Positions 35,774-45,382 of a DNA stretch of 64,000 nucleotides are shown piece after piece. Made by a program: the position numbers and the translations under genes. The notes under the pieces were generated by a model. That model was given only the letters and a program-made list of their open reading frames with translations. It had not been told where the DNA came from and did no database searches. The stretch is from contig NZ_BBAG01000008.1 of assembly GCF_001311135.1 (NCBI RefSeq), positions 20,717-84,716 of the forward strand. The letters run 5' to 3'. Numbering within the stretch: position 1 is the first letter of the stretch; every line of letters starts with the position of its first letter. This DNA is from Secundilactobacillus paracollinoides DSM 15502 = JCM 11969. Its GTDB lineage: Bacteria > Bacillota > Bacilli > Lactobacillales > Lactobacillaceae.

Positions 35774-36625
35774 TTACGCATGCACGTCAAACGCAGATAA
35801 CAACATGTCACCCACACCCGGTGCATCGGGATCATGCATCCCTTTTCCGGTATCTAGTGTTCGGATTTGCGCCAACTCATCGGCCGTCAGTTCAAAGTCG
35901 AAAATGTCGAGATTACTCTTAATGCGTGCTTCGTGAACGGATTTCGGGAAAACGATAATGCCTTCCTGATTTTCAAATCGCAGGATGATCTGCCCAACGT
36001 CTTTTTGATACTTGGATGCCAAGGCGGTCAGGACTGGTTCCTTAAACAACGTCTGGTTGCCTTGCCCCAGCGGTGCCCAAGCCTCAATCTTCACATCGTC
36101 GGTCGCTAAAAGCGCGCGAAGGTCCTGCTGTTGAAAGTATGGGTTAAACTCAACTTGGTTCACAGCTGGCATCGTGGCAAATTTCGGCACGAACTGTTGC
36201 CAAAGTTTAGGGGTCATATTGGAAACACCGATAGATCTGATTTTACCCGCTTGTTTGGCAGTTTCCAGTGCCCGCCAGGCACCTGGCACGTCGCCGTATG
36301 GTTGGTGAAGCAGATACAGGTCCAGATAGTCCAGCCCTAGTTTTGTTAAAGAAAGTTCAATCGCTTTTTGTGCCGCCTCCTCGCCGTAGTCTTGCAGCCA
36401 AAGTTTACTGGTGATCCAGATCTCGTCGCGGGGAATGCCGCTGTCCTTAACTGCTTGTCCCACTTCGCCTTCATTGAAGTAGGCAACGGCCGTATCAATG
36501 TGTCGATACCCAAGTTTCAGTGCTTCTAAAACAGCTTTATAGGTTGAGCCGTCACTGGGAATTTGGAAGGTGCCAAACCCAATAGCCGGAATCTTGTTGC
36601 CATCATTTAAGGTGATTGTTTTCAT
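35774..36625 (-). CDS. Aldo/keto reductase (AKR5-like)
   Basis: A 283-aa (alpha/beta)8 NADPH-dependent reductase. Catalytic tetrad: D in HIDTAVAYFNE with Y, K in WITSKLWLQD and H in DLYLLHQPYGD. The C-terminal cofactor motif VFPKSVHEARIKSN is present. Such enzymes reduce 2,5-diketogluconate, methylglyoxal or other carbonyls. ATG 36625 follows AGGAGACAG. It is 21 bp from a paralogous reductase gene in the same direction (about half of residues identical by eye), hence a tandem duplicate in one operon. Confidence 0.9.
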   Translation of the reverse strand: MKTITLNDGNKIPAIGFGTFQIPSDGSTYKAVLEALKLGYRHIDTAVAYFNEGEVGQAVKDSGIPRDEIWITSKLWLQDYGEEAAQKAIELSLTKLGLDYLDLYLLHQPYGDVPGAWRALETAKQAGKIRSIGVSNMTPKLWQQFVPKFATMPAVNQVEFNPYFQQQDLRALLATDDVKIEAWAPLGQGNQTLFKEPVLTALASKYQKDVGQIILRFENQEGIIVFPKSVHEARIKSNLDIFDFELTADELAQIRTLDTGKGMHDPDAPGVGDMLLSAFDVHA

Positions 36626-36646
36626 AATCTGTCTCCTTTTTTATCT

Positions 36647-37516
36647 CTAATCGTGTAACTGTGCCAGACTTGAACCGAAAATCTGTTCAATGGTCACCGG
36701 ATCACGGTGGTCAAAGAATTGGCTTTCTTGTTTGTCCAGACTATTCATGGTCGCCATATCGGCGTCTGACAGTTCAAAATCAAACACCGCGATGTTTTCT
36801 GCCATTCGGTTTTGATGGACAGACTTTGGAATCACGGTAATGCCGCGTTGCAACAACCAGCGGAGGATCACTTGACCGTTTGTCTTGCCATACTTAGCAG
36901 CGATGCCAGCAATCGTGTCATCCGTAAAAATGCCATGCTTGCCCTCCGCAAACGGTGCCCAGGCTTCGACCTGAACGCCTTCGCTTTGGTTAAACCGCAC
37001 TTCATCCGGTTGCTGGTACCACGGACTGACTTCGATCTGGTTCACAGCTGGTTGCGTCGTCATCGTCAACTCAAGGTTCTTCAGTTGATCCGCGTAGAAA
37101 TTGGAAACACCGATTGCCCGAATCTTACCGGCTTGCTGAGCTTCTTCTAACGCTCGCCAAGCCCCCATCGTGTCCCCGTATGGCTGATGCAACAGGTAGA
37201 GATCCATGTAGTCAAGGCCCAAACGTTCCAGCGATGCATCGATACCTTTCTTTGCCCGGTCATAGGTGAAGTCAGAGACCCAGAGTTTCGATGTGAGAAA
37301 AATGTCTTCCCGCTTAATCGAACTCTCGCGAATCGCCTTACCGACGGCTTCCTCATTCTGGTAAGCGACGGCCGTATCGATCAGCCGGTAACCCGTATTC
37401 AAAGCGTCACTGACGGCCGTTTCAGCTTGGCTAAGATCTGGCACTTGAAACACCCCGAAGCCAAGTTGCGGCATGTCAACACCGTTGTTCAATGTGATTG
37501 TTGGAATAGTTGTCAT
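36647..37516 (-). CDS. Aldo/keto reductase (AKR5-like), first gene of the pair
   Basis: A 289-aa reductase: LIDTAVAYQNE (Asp, Tyr), FLTSKLWVSD (Lys), DLYLLHQPYGD (His) and VIPKSVHQNRMAEN. Probably cotranscribed with the reductase downstream. ATG 37516 has GGAGG nine bases upstream; the longer ORF start at 37552 has no RBS. Divergent from a LysR-family regulator, which likely controls both reductases through the palindrome at 37595. Confidence 0.9.
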   Translation of the reverse strand: MTTIPTITLNNGVDMPQLGFGVFQVPDLSQAETAVSDALNTGYRLIDTAVAYQNEEAVGKAIRESSIKREDIFLTSKLWVSDFTYDRAKKGIDASLERLGLDYMDLYLLHQPYGDTMGAWRALEEAQQAGKIRAIGVSNFYADQLKNLELTMTTQPAVNQIEVSPWYQQPDEVRFNQSEGVQVEAWAPFAEGKHGIFTDDTIAGIAAKYGKTNGQVILRWLLQRGITVIPKSVHQNRMAENIAVFDFELSDADMATMNSLDKQESQFFDHRDPVTIEQIFGSSLAQLHD

Positions 37517-37594
37517 CGTTCGTACCTCCAAATTTGATGTTGTCCCTATCATAAGGCCGAACCAGCCATTTGAAAATTACTAGTCGTACATGGT

Positions 37595-37615
37595 AGTATA
37601 CGGGTAACGTATACT
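37595..37615. promoter_or_regulatory. Candidate LysR operator
   Basis: AGTATACG-GGTAA-CGTATACT is a perfect inverted repeat with 8-bp arms, with the T-N11-A form usual for LysR sites. It lies in the divergent region between the reductase pair and lysR, just before the lysR RBS. Confidence 0.6.
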
Positions 37616-37627
37616 GGAGGTGCCGCG

Positions 37628-38500
37628 ATGATCGACAACTATCTGTTAGAAGAACTGGCCACGTTTGCCCAGACTGGCACACTGGCTGAAACGGCAAAAC
37701 AACTGAACGTCACGCAGCCCACCGTCACCCGCGGCATGCAAAAGCTGGAGGACGCCTTAAACGTGCGGTTATTTGACCGACAGCCGAATCGCATTGCACT
37801 GACCGCGACGGGTGAACTGGCAGCAAATGAAGCCGCACAACTCTTAGCAGCCCAGACACAATTCGTGACGAAAGTGCAAAATTTTGACCGCCAGCAACAC
37901 GAAGGCACAATTGGCGCCACGATTCCGGGTCCGTTGCTGATGCTGCACGCTTTAAAGTCCCAGTTACCATCCCACACTCGTGTGAATGCGGAGCTGCAAT
38001 CAGCTGATAACCTGGTTGCGTTGTTAGACAGCAATGCGTTTACCCTGATTTTTACCAACCAGGAGATCAGCACCCCCACCGTTGAATCGCGGTTTATCGG
38101 GACAGAAAACTTGGCGGTCAATTTGGATCAATTTATGTATCAGGCGAATCAAACCAGCGTGTCGTTTAACGACCTTAAGGGGTTAAGCTTCGTTGTCCTT
38201 GGTGCCATTGGCCCTTGGCGTGACATCATCCAAAAAGCTATTCCCGATGCGACCTTTATGTACCAGGCCGAACAAGAAGCGATGAAACAGCTGACGACTT
38301 ATGCCAACTTTCCGTATTTCACTTCAAATCTATCGATGCTCGACCCAGGATTTAGGCAGCAGCTTAAAGAAGACGACCGCGTTAACCTGCCGATCACGGA
38401 TGAAAGTGCCCATATGCCGATTTATGCGAGTTATTTGAAGACTGAGAAACGGCGGGTGGCAACGGTGATTCAGATGATGGGCGCACAGTGGCCTCAATAA
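37628..38500 (+). CDS. LysR family transcriptional regulator
   Basis: A 290-aa regulator with the HTH LATFAQTGTLAETAKQLNVTQPTVTRGMQKLEDALNV and a C-terminal ligand-binding domain of the usual length. It lies divergent to two aldo-keto reductases, as commonly seen for LysR genes that sense carbonyl or redox stress. ATG 37628 with GGAGGTG upstream. Confidence 0.9.
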   Translation: MIDNYLLEELATFAQTGTLAETAKQLNVTQPTVTRGMQKLEDALNVRLFDRQPNRIALTATGELAANEAAQLLAAQTQFVTKVQNFDRQQHEGTIGATIPGPLLMLHALKSQLPSHTRVNAELQSADNLVALLDSNAFTLIFTNQEISTPTVESRFIGTENLAVNLDQFMYQANQTSVSFNDLKGLSFVVLGAIGPWRDIIQKAIPDATFMYQAEQEAMKQLTTYANFPYFTSNLSMLDPGFRQQLKEDDRVNLPITDESAHMPIYASYLKTEKRRVATVIQMMGAQWPQ

Positions 38501-38589
38501 TTTTTACCGTTCTTAGATGTCACTGAAACGACACCCAGGGAAAAAACCTAGGTGTTGCGATTCACAATCATTTATAAGGAAGCGATCAT

Positions 38590-39144
38590 GTGCCCGACGA
38601 TCTACGCGTTATCAAAACCAACCGTGACATCAAACAAGCCTTTATTAACCTGCTACAAACAAAAGGCTTCAACAAAATTACCGTCCAGGATATCTGCCAA
38701 GTGGCGCTTATCGGTCGAAGTACGTTTTATCACCATTACGTCGACAAATATGACCTCTTACAAAAAATGGTTAACCAGATTGAGACAGACTTCGATAATC
38801 TTCTCAAAAATAGGTTGCAGGAAGTGGCTTCTGATTCACTACTCACCTTTCTGTATCAGTCACTCCATCAGCATAAGACTGAATTTCTCACATTGATTGC
38901 CATTCAGGTTGACGAAATCAATCTTGAAAAGGGACTCACAACTATCATTAGTCGTGACCTGGCAGCTTATTTAACAGCACAAAGCCACACTGAGTTACCC
39001 GTCTCAACCGAATTTATCGCAACCCTGTATGCCAATAACGTGCTGACCGCGATCAAATGGGCGCTCGAACACGATGATCCGGATGAAATTTCAACTTTCA
39101 TGAATGGCATCATGCAAGCGTTAACTGCTAAACATTTGAACTAG
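38590..39144 (+). CDS. TetR/AcrR family transcriptional regulator
   Basis: A 184-aa regulator: HTH ITVQDICQVALIGRSTFYHHYVDKYDLL, C-terminal helical domain of the TetR_C_8 type. GTG 38590 is the likely start, with AAGGAAG upstream; ATG 38588 overlaps it in another frame and leads to a short out-of-frame ORF. Convergent with the MBL hydrolase gene, 4 bp apart, with no terminator between them. The upstream hairpin ACACCCAGG/CCTAGGTGT (38532-38556) lacks a T tract and might be an operator. Confidence 0.8.
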   Translation: MPDDLRVIKTNRDIKQAFINLLQTKGFNKITVQDICQVALIGRSTFYHHYVDKYDLLQKMVNQIETDFDNLLKNRLQEVASDSLLTFLYQSLHQHKTEFLTLIAIQVDEINLEKGLTTIISRDLAAYLTAQSHTELPVSTEFIATLYANNVLTAIKWALEHDDPDEISTFMNGIMQALTAKHLN

Positions 39145-39148
39145 TGCC

Positions 39149-39987
39149 TTAATAAGGCAATTCAATGACGTGCTGTTCTGTCTGTGTATCGTGATTTGCT
39201 AAAGCTTCCACACAGTTTGGATCATGGGCCATTTCGTGAACCCAGCCAAGCGACGTGAGGGCCTTTTTTCTGCTGGTACAGATTCCCGGTGTCACCATGT
39301 TTTCCCAAGAGGCAGCCGCGTACCCTGTGTCAGCAGCCAGAAGAACGTAGCGATTGTCAGACCCCCTCACCAGCGTTGATGACATGCCGGAAGCGTGACC
39401 CGGTGTGGCGACCTGCAGGACACTACCGTCACCAAAAACATCCATTGCTTCGTTAAACGGCCCAACGTGGACATGGTCATACTCATAGGTATCCACGTTA
39501 ACGCTTTTCCATTCACGTGGCAGATAAACCATCGGTACCTTATTGCTACGCGCCATTCACGAGAAGAGACAAGGATCTTCTTGGCATCCTTGACCAGTGG
39601 CAACCCACTCGCATGATCACAGTGTAAGTGACTCATTAAGACGTAGTCGATGTCGCTGGTTTTATAGCCAAGGGCTGCCAGCCGTTCATCTACCGCCCAG
39701 CCTGCTGGCAAATATCCCTTGTTAATTTGAACCTGCATACCCAACTCTTTCCAGTTACTAGTTCGAACAAGTTTGTTCCAGCCGGTGTCAATCAGAATCA
39801 ATCCCTTTGGATGTTCAATGAGATAACTCGAAACAGGTAACGTGATTTGATTAACTTCGCTGCGAAATAATCCAGTAACGGCAAGCGGATTTCTGAACTG
39901 GCCATGAAACGGGAGTGCTTTGTCAACTTTAACGAGTCCGGTGTGAAGCACGTGAATTTTAATTGTTTGGTTTGCCACTTGAACCAT
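39149..39987 (-). pseudogene. MBL-fold metallo-hydrolase (lactonase-like), one frameshift
   Basis: The zinc-binding motif LMSHLHCDHASGLP (HxHxDH), the second His in ATPGHASGM and the bridging Asp in LAADTGY are present, as in AHL lactonase-like N-acyl homoserine lactone hydrolases. The frame shifts near 39553: WRVAIRY becomes REWARSNKVPMVYLPRE when one G is added (TGGCGC to TGGGCGC). The rejoined protein is about 279 aa. ATG 39987. Function beyond the fold is uncertain. Confidence 0.8.
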
Positions 39988-40100
39988 CCCTTTTTGTTTT
40001 GATGAGGCTAGTATATCGTCAGGTTTTAAATTGGGGTAGCATCAATTTGAAACCTTATGTATCATATCTTACACAACGTTTAATGTTGTTTTATAACTCA

Positions 40101-40136
40101 AAAAAAGATCACCTCACAGAACTGAGATGATCTTTT
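40101..40136. terminator. Rho-independent terminator
   Basis: AAAAAGATCACCTCA pairs with TGAGATGATCTTTT, between the MBL gene promoter side and the end of the secreted-protein gene. Confidence 0.75.
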
Positions 40137-40160
40137 GTGATTTTGAAATGCTAAATTTAA

Positions 40161-40841
40161 CTAGTTATTTTGCGGCAGTACATGGAAAATCAATGTTTCG
40201 CCAACTTTAGATGTTACAACATCGGGATACGTTGTATCTACGACATCGTAGCCAGTTGGGATATCAGCACTTGAAGCCGATAATACACTTGTAATATCTT
40301 TTAAGACACTCTTCATGCTAGTCCCTTTACTTAATGACGCACCTGATTTTAATAGTTTTGAAGGGATAATCCATGTAGCAGTTGCCACTGTTGCACCAGA
40401 GTCAGCGTTAACGTACTTAAACGTAAGACTATTGCTACTTGTTGCTACCGTAGGATCTGTTGCGGTGCTTGTGCCTGAAGTAGCTGCAAATTTGCCCTTA
40501 GTTAAGTAGTTCCGCCAAACATACCCACTTGCCGAGTTGCTCTTATTTTTGACATAGTAGAAAATGCCAGTCTTTTTACCATTAGTTAACTTAACACTCT
40601 TTTGAACGTACCAAGTCGTTTTCGGATAGTTTTTCAAGTTATGCTGTTTTTTCGTTAAAGTGCTATTCCATAAATAAACTGATTTAGTTGCGTTATTAGC
40701 ATGATAAGCAGGTGTCGTGCTAGCATAACTCTTCGTTTTAACAGTTCGATATGCAGCGCTAGCGCTAACCTGTTGCGTAGTGAATCCAACGCCAAGTGTC
40801 AAGGCACCTAACGCTAAACTTTTAAAGATTATCTTATTCAT
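40161..40841 (-). CDS. Secreted protein with SH3-like repeat and C-terminal beta domain
   Basis: A 226-aa exported protein: signal peptide (KIIFKSLALGALTLGVGFTT, cut near VSASA), an N-terminal domain with Trp/Tyr-rich spaced motifs (YLWNSTLTKKQHNLKNYP, TTWYVQKSVKL, GYVWRNYL), like the SH3-type wall-binding modules of lactobacilli, then a Ser/Thr linker (TSGTSTATDPTVATSS) and a beta-rich end (TFKYVNADSGATVATATW) resembling MucBP-type folds. ATG 40841 with AGAGGG upstream. It is likely attached to the wall non-covalently. First of an AT-rich group of three secreted proteins. Confidence 0.65.
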   Translation of the reverse strand: MNKIIFKSLALGALTLGVGFTTQQVSASAAYRTVKTKSYASTTPAYHANNATKSVYLWNSTLTKKQHNLKNYPKTTWYVQKSVKLTNGKKTGIFYYVKNKSNSASGYVWRNYLTKGKFAATSGTSTATDPTVATSSNSLTFKYVNADSGATVATATWIIPSKLLKSGASLSKGTSMKSVLKDITSVLSASSADIPTGYDVVDTTYPDVVTSKVGETLIFHVLPQNN

Positions 40842-40989
40842 ATTGAATCCCTCTTTCACCTATTCGAGTACCTTAATTTAAAAGCACCATGTCCTGTATC
40901 AGTTCCACTTGACTCACAATAGCATTATACAATCCTCATTATCAATACTTTTACAGGTAAAAAAGGTTAAGAAATATACTCGGATAAAA

Positions 40990-41259
40990 TCACTCTTCCA
41001 CATCTTTTTGATTAATCATCTGTCGCACCCATTTTTCTGAATATTGATACTTTCTTGCCAGTTGTCTTGTGTTCGTTCCATCGTACTGCTCACGAATTCG
41101 TGTTCGTGCATAGTCCCTACTATACAGATGGATTGGAATCGTCAGCTGTGTACCTCGATATTCTTCCCAAATAGCGAGCATCGCATCCGTCCCTATCAAA
41201 TCATTCACTTGCTTGTAAAATCCCTGCAAGGCTTGGACATCAACATCCGACTTTTTCAA
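40990..41259 (-). CDS. Mor/C-type (phage activator-like) regulator
   Basis: An 89-aa protein resembling the Mor transcription activator family of phage Mu: IWEEYRGTQLTIPIHLYSRDYARTRIREQYDGTNTRQL is the conserved beta-strand plus helix region, and ARKYQYSEKWVRQMINQ is a HTH. Short chromosomal Mor-like genes are common in lactobacilli, often near surface-protein genes. ATG 41259. It may regulate the neighbouring secreted proteins. Confidence 0.7.
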   Translation of the reverse strand: MKKSDVDVQALQGFYKQVNDLIGTDAMLAIWEEYRGTQLTIPIHLYSRDYARTRIREQYDGTNTRQLARKYQYSEKWVRQMINQKDVEE

Positions 41260-41439
41260 TGAATCCCGCCTCCAATCATTACCCTAAAAATCAACCCTAC
41301 AAGAAGTTTATCAATTTAATAGCGCATAAGATACATACATTATACCTTATACTTTCCTTGATATCGTCTAATACACCTGTAAATACAAATACAGAACCTA
41401 ATTGTAAAATTACAAATAGATTCTGCATCGATGTTGAAA

Positions 41440-42441
41440 TTAACCCACGATCCGTCTAACATTGCCGTTAAATCTTGTTTTCCAACGTGGATCGTTTAGG
41501 CTTGAAATACAAACGCCGCGCGTATCTGAATTCGGTGAATCATGTAAGAATAATTTATTCCCTAAATAAATTGCAACGTGACAGTTAACACCCTCATCCT
41601 TAGCTGTGAAGAAGAAAATATCCCCGCGCTTCATCGCCGAAGGTTTCACTTTGCGCCCCATATGAATCAGGGAGTACGTTGTACAACTCGAAGTTGGACC
41701 CAATTTCACGCCTGATTTTGCGTAAATATAGTGAATAAATGACGAACAATCAAATCGTTTTCGTGCGATATTATAGGCTGATCGGCCGCCACCCCATAGA
41801 TATTTTGATTTACCAACGTACTTAGAGCCCGCAGCAATCGCCTTTTCGACTTTTGAGATATTGCACTTTAATTTGCTGGTATTAAAGACCATATACTTAC
41901 CACGAACCCAATAATAAGCTGTACCCACCTTGATCCGGTAATAGCCAGTCTTAGTGTTGGTTTCTGCCCGTTGATCCACGTGGTACCAGTGACCAACCAG
42001 GTTCATAGTGCTCGTACTGCCAAGCTTTTTATAGCCGTTTAACCCATACGGTTTTGAGTACACAGGCTCGTGCGCAGTTTGAACCTTCATATTATAATTT
42101 AGGCGACTATGATAGACTAACCATTCGTTAAACGCCGTTGCCCGCATCCAACCAAACTTTGTTTTATACGAAATATCGGAAGCTGTTTTAGCGACTCGCG
42201 AAAGTTTCAGCTTGTCCTGTGACATTCCCTTTGCTGACTTAGCAGCCTTAACACCTTTAGCGTATGGTGCCTTATAGAACGGATACTTCGTTTTCTGTAA
42301 TGTTTTGGTGGCTGAATATGCGCGATTATATAAGTCGCTACTATCCGCTGCTTGTGCCGTGATGACATTTGAAAGTAGCAGACCAATTACTGTAACTACC
42401 CCAATACAAATAAGTTTTTAAATCGTTTTACTTTGTTTCAT
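41440..42441 (-). pseudogene. Secreted NlpC/P60 peptidase, premature stop in the signal peptide
   Basis: Read from ATG 42441 (GGGGAG upstream) the frame is MKQSKTI-stop-KLICIGVVTVIGLLLSNVITAQA, a clear signal peptide interrupted by TAA at 42418-42420. A one-base change (TAA to TTA, Leu) would restore it. The rest is open to 41440, including an SH3-like Trp-rich region and the NlpC/P60 domain with RFDCSSF (catalytic Cys), HVAIYLG (His) and LHDSPN. Members cleave peptidoglycan stem peptides. Without export the enzyme would be inactive, so it may be a pseudogene, unless translation restarts downstream. Confidence 0.8.
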
Positions 42442-42594
42442 GATTACATCTCCCCAGATTATCTACATATTAAAAAATACCTTATCCATTTATATTTGGG
42501 TAAGGCATTCTTCAAGTTAAAAGTACTTTATACTTTCTTGATTGTTATTGATATATTAGGTGCAGTAAATACTATTGGGAAAAAGGAGACACCT

Positions 42595-43176
42595 ATGTTT
42601 AACGTTAAAAAGACTATTATTGGTTTGACCATCGCTACCGCAACAGCCTTTGGCATCCTAGCTGTGCAATCAGAGCAAACACCCGCATTAGCAGCTAATA
42701 AATATCAAACGGCAACACACTTTAAGTATCTGTCTTCAACACCTTCAGCATTAAAGGGAAACTGGTATACCTATACTGGTAACGCTAAGAAACATTCCCT
42801 AAAAACACTTATCATCGGTAAGAACTACTTGTCAGTACCAACTCGTTTGGATAAGACTGGCTCAAAATATTTTACCAAGCATTATACATTTACCAAAAAC
42901 TATTCTAATGGACACGCCAATCTAATAAAAACTGATTTAGGGTGGTACTATTACGCTGTGAATATTAACCCCAACTATACTGTCAGCAATAATTATTTGA
43001 CATTTGGCATCGTTAAGCCCGGAAAAATCGGCAAGCAGAAAGTCCTATACTGGTACCTGTACAATTCAGGTGCAACCTACATGAAAATTTATACGCACAC
43101 CAAAAAATATAATGCACATCAACAGTACACTAAATCAACAAAAGGAACGACTGTCTTAGCCTTTCCATCCAAATAG
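42595..43176 (+). CDS. Secreted protein of unknown function, SH3-like Trp/Tyr-rich
   Basis: A 193-aa exported protein: signal peptide MFNVKKTIIGLTIATATAF ending near LAANK. The mature part is rich in Lys, Tyr and Thr (KYLSSTPSALKGNWYTYTGN, KHSLKTLIIGKNYLSVP) and resembles the spacing of the SH3-like modules of its neighbours. ATG 42595 follows AAAAGGAG; the longer upstream ORF is not credible. Divergent from the NlpC/P60 gene, with which it may share regulation. Confidence 0.65.
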   Translation: MFNVKKTIIGLTIATATAFGILAVQSEQTPALAANKYQTATHFKYLSSTPSALKGNWYTYTGNAKKHSLKTLIIGKNYLSVPTRLDKTGSKYFTKHYTFTKNYSNGHANLIKTDLGWYYYAVNINPNYTVSNNYLTFGIVKPGKIGKQKVLYWYLYNSGATYMKIYTHTKKYNAHQQYTKSTKGTTVLAFPSK

Positions 43177-43180
43177 ACAC

Positions 43181-43211
43181 AAAAAAAGAAGCTCATTACG
43201 GGCTTCTTTTT
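43181..43211. terminator. Rho-independent terminator
   Basis: AAAAAGAAGC pairs with GCTTCTTTTT; it serves the convergent secreted-protein and glycerol-facilitator genes. Confidence 0.8.
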
Positions 43212-43233
43212 ACAATCATGAATTGACTGCCAA

Positions 43234-43943
43234 TTACATTCCCAAATAAAACTTCGCAAACAAAACAGCAGCCCCCGCCCCAAAGAATGGTGCGATTCCG
43301 GGCACTAATAGTCCGTACTGCCAGTCAGCGTTGGCCTTATTCTTAATTGGCAACAATGCAAAGGCAATCCGCGGCCCAAGGTCCCGTGCCTGGTTCATGG
43401 CGAACCCAGTTGGGCCACCAAGTCCCATCCCAATGGCCCAAACTAACAGGCCGATACCAATTTGCATCACACCGGGCGTCTTAATCGTCACAATCACTAA
43501 AATCCCAGTCAGGAAAATGAAGGTATCAAAAAATTCGACGAAGAAGTTCCGTGGCAGGTTGCGCACACCTGGTGCGGTCGAGAAGATGTTCCGAATCGTC
43601 ACTGGATCAATCTTGTCATACGGTGCTTGAACTGGTCGGCATACATAATGTACACGATGACGGCGCCTAACACCCCGCCGATCATTTCAAAAATGGAAAT
43701 TTCAATAAACCGGATGAACGTGATATTCCCCAAGAAAAATTGGACCAGCGCCATAGCGGGGTTTAAACAGATCGTTGGAAAAATAAACAGTACGATGGAA
43801 ATCCCAAATGCCCATGTTGTGATGGCAAACAAGTGGCCTGAACCGTGGTACTTTGTGTCATTTAAAACTGTGTCGGCATGAACACCCACCCCAAATACGA
43901 TCATTAAGGCGGTACCCATTAATTCTGCAAATAATTGATGCAT
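43234..43943 (-). pseudogene. glpF: Glycerol uptake facilitator (aquaporin family), one frameshift
   Basis: Six membrane segments with the first NPA motif (ICLNPAMALVQF) and, in place of the second, GFAMNQARDLGPR, the NQARD variant seen in lactobacillar facilitators. The frame breaks near 43626: QFKHRMTRLIQ-stop becomes QFKAPYDKIDPVTIRNIF when one G is added (AAGCAC to AAGGCAC). Joined length is about 236 aa. It passes glycerol and water and probably other small solutes. ATG 43943 follows GAAGAAGAG. Confidence 0.85.
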
Positions 43944-44021
43944 CTCTTCTTCAATCCTATCTATCTTATGTCTAGTATTAGTTATATATAAATCATCGAA
44001 TCATTATGGTAAATGATGGCA

Positions 44022-44064
44022 TAAAAATACCGCTGAGATCGTAACTTTCGAACTTCAGCGGTAT
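44022..44064. terminator. Rho-independent terminator
   Basis: AATACCGCTGA pairs with TCAGCGGTATC, with an A tract on the left, which is the T tract of the minus-strand transcript of the small gene at 44105. Confidence 0.75.
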
Positions 44065-44104
44065 CAATCAATAAACGCTTCAGTTTTGGTGGTACAGGTG
44101 GTGC

Positions 44105-44347
44105 TTAGCTGTTAGCAACTGAATGTTTCTCATCCAACACATACTGGAAGGCAACTGTGCTCTCCAGAACGTTGGCTTTAAACAACCCCTTGATCCCCGA
44201 CTTCTCATCAGTGACGACTACGAAATACTCGCCCTCAACTTCTTTTGACCGTTCAAAGGTTTCATATTCGCCCTTAAAGCCGTTCTTGCGAAAAACACTG
44301 ATGATCTTTAACATCTCACGTTGTGATACTTCTGTTTCGTTATTCAA
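44105..44347 (-). CDS. Hypothetical protein
   Basis: An 80-aa cytoplasmic protein, charged, with the sequence pattern of a small alpha/beta fold (EMLKIISVFRKNGFKGEYETF, EGEYFVVVTDEKSGIKGLF). I do not recognise the family. ATG 44347. It has its own terminator, so it is a real separate gene and not a shadow. Confidence 0.55.
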   Translation of the reverse strand: MNNETEVSQREMLKIISVFRKNGFKGEYETFERSKEVEGEYFVVVTDEKSGIKGLFKANVLESTVAFQYVLDEKHSVANS

Positions 44348-44460
44348 GGTTGTTGATACTCCATTTTCTAAGGTTTAATTGATTGTCTTCATTGGAAAAC
44401 GGCGACCAAACCACAACAGTATGGTGCACCGCTGTCCGTTTGTAACGGTTCTTGACACAA

Positions 44461-44490
44461 TAAAAAGTCGGCCCTTACAGACCGACTTCC
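44461..44490 (-). terminator. Rho-independent terminator after gpmA
   Basis: AAAAGTCGG pairs with CCGACTT around a short loop; the T tract belongs to the minus-strand transcript. Confidence 0.75.
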
Positions 44491-44509
44491 TAAGTTGGCG
44501 GAAATTGGA

Positions 44510-45202
44510 TTAGTCGCCTAACTTAGTCTTGTTAGTAACGTTTAATTTTGCATCGAAATCATAAACAACTGGTTGGCCAGTCTTCATTTCGAGGTTGATG
44601 ATATCGTCATCGCTGATCCCTTCGATGTACTTGCTGAGGGCACGTAATGAGTTACCATGGGCTGCGATGATGACGTTCTTGTTATCAAGCAGCTTTGGGG
44701 CGATTTCATCTTCCCAGAAAGGCATCACCCGTTCGAGGGTAACCTTCAAGTTTTCACCACCAGGAACGATGTGTGGGTCCAAGTTAGCGTAACGACGGTC
44801 GTTAGCAGCTGAACCTTCGTCGTCGGCTCTCAACAGTGGTGGAAGGACATCGTATGAACGACGCCAGATGTGAACTTGTTCGTCACCGAACTTCTCTGCG
44901 GCTTCAGCCTTGTTTTGGCCTTGCAATGCGCCGTAGTGACGTTCGTTCAAACGCCAAGTCTTGGTTTCTGGAATCCAGAGTTGGTCTGAGTATTCCAAAG
45001 CGTAGTGCAACGTCTTGATGGCACGGGTCAAAACAGATGTGTAGGCCTGGTCAAATTCGATGCCGGCTTCCTTGATGAGCTTACCAGCATTGATTGCTTG
45101 CTTAACACCTTCGTCACTAAGATCAACGTCGACCCAACCAGTAAATTGGTTAGATAAGTTCCATTCACTTTGTCCGTGACGGATCAGTACTAATTTTGCC
45201 AT
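44510..45202 (-). CDS. gpmA: 2,3-bisphosphoglycerate-dependent phosphoglycerate mutase
   Basis: A 230-aa glycolytic enzyme interconverting 3- and 2-phosphoglycerate. Signature [18 protein letters not shown] (catalytic His phosphorylated), [11 protein letters not shown], and the second His in [10 protein letters not shown]. Length is standard for dPGM. ATG 45202 with AAAGAGG upstream. Monocistronic with its own terminator; codon use suggests strong expression. Confidence 0.95.
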   Translation of the reverse strand: MAKLVLIRHGQSEWNLSNQFTGWVDVDLSDEGVKQAINAGKLIKEAGIEFDQAYTSVLTRAIKTLHYALEYSDQLWIPETKTWRLNERHYGALQGQNKAEAAEKFGDEQVHIWRRSYDVLPPLLRADDEGSAANDRRYANLDPHIVPGGENLKVTLERVMPFWEDEIAPKLLDNKNVIIAAHGNSLRALSKYIEGISDDDIINLEMKTGQPVVYDFDAKLNVTNKTKLGD

Positions 45203-45382
45203 TAGTCAATAACCTCTTTCTTCTTTTAATTACTTTGCTATTTTACACCAAAATAGAATGAATTACAGCAGGTAAAACGGGTTTCACAAATGAAAACGGG
45301 ACCAATTGTGATTCTGGTAGGTTCCAATTTACCGAAATTAAAACATGTGAATTTTTAAAACGATGTGGGCTGGTCTTGGCGA

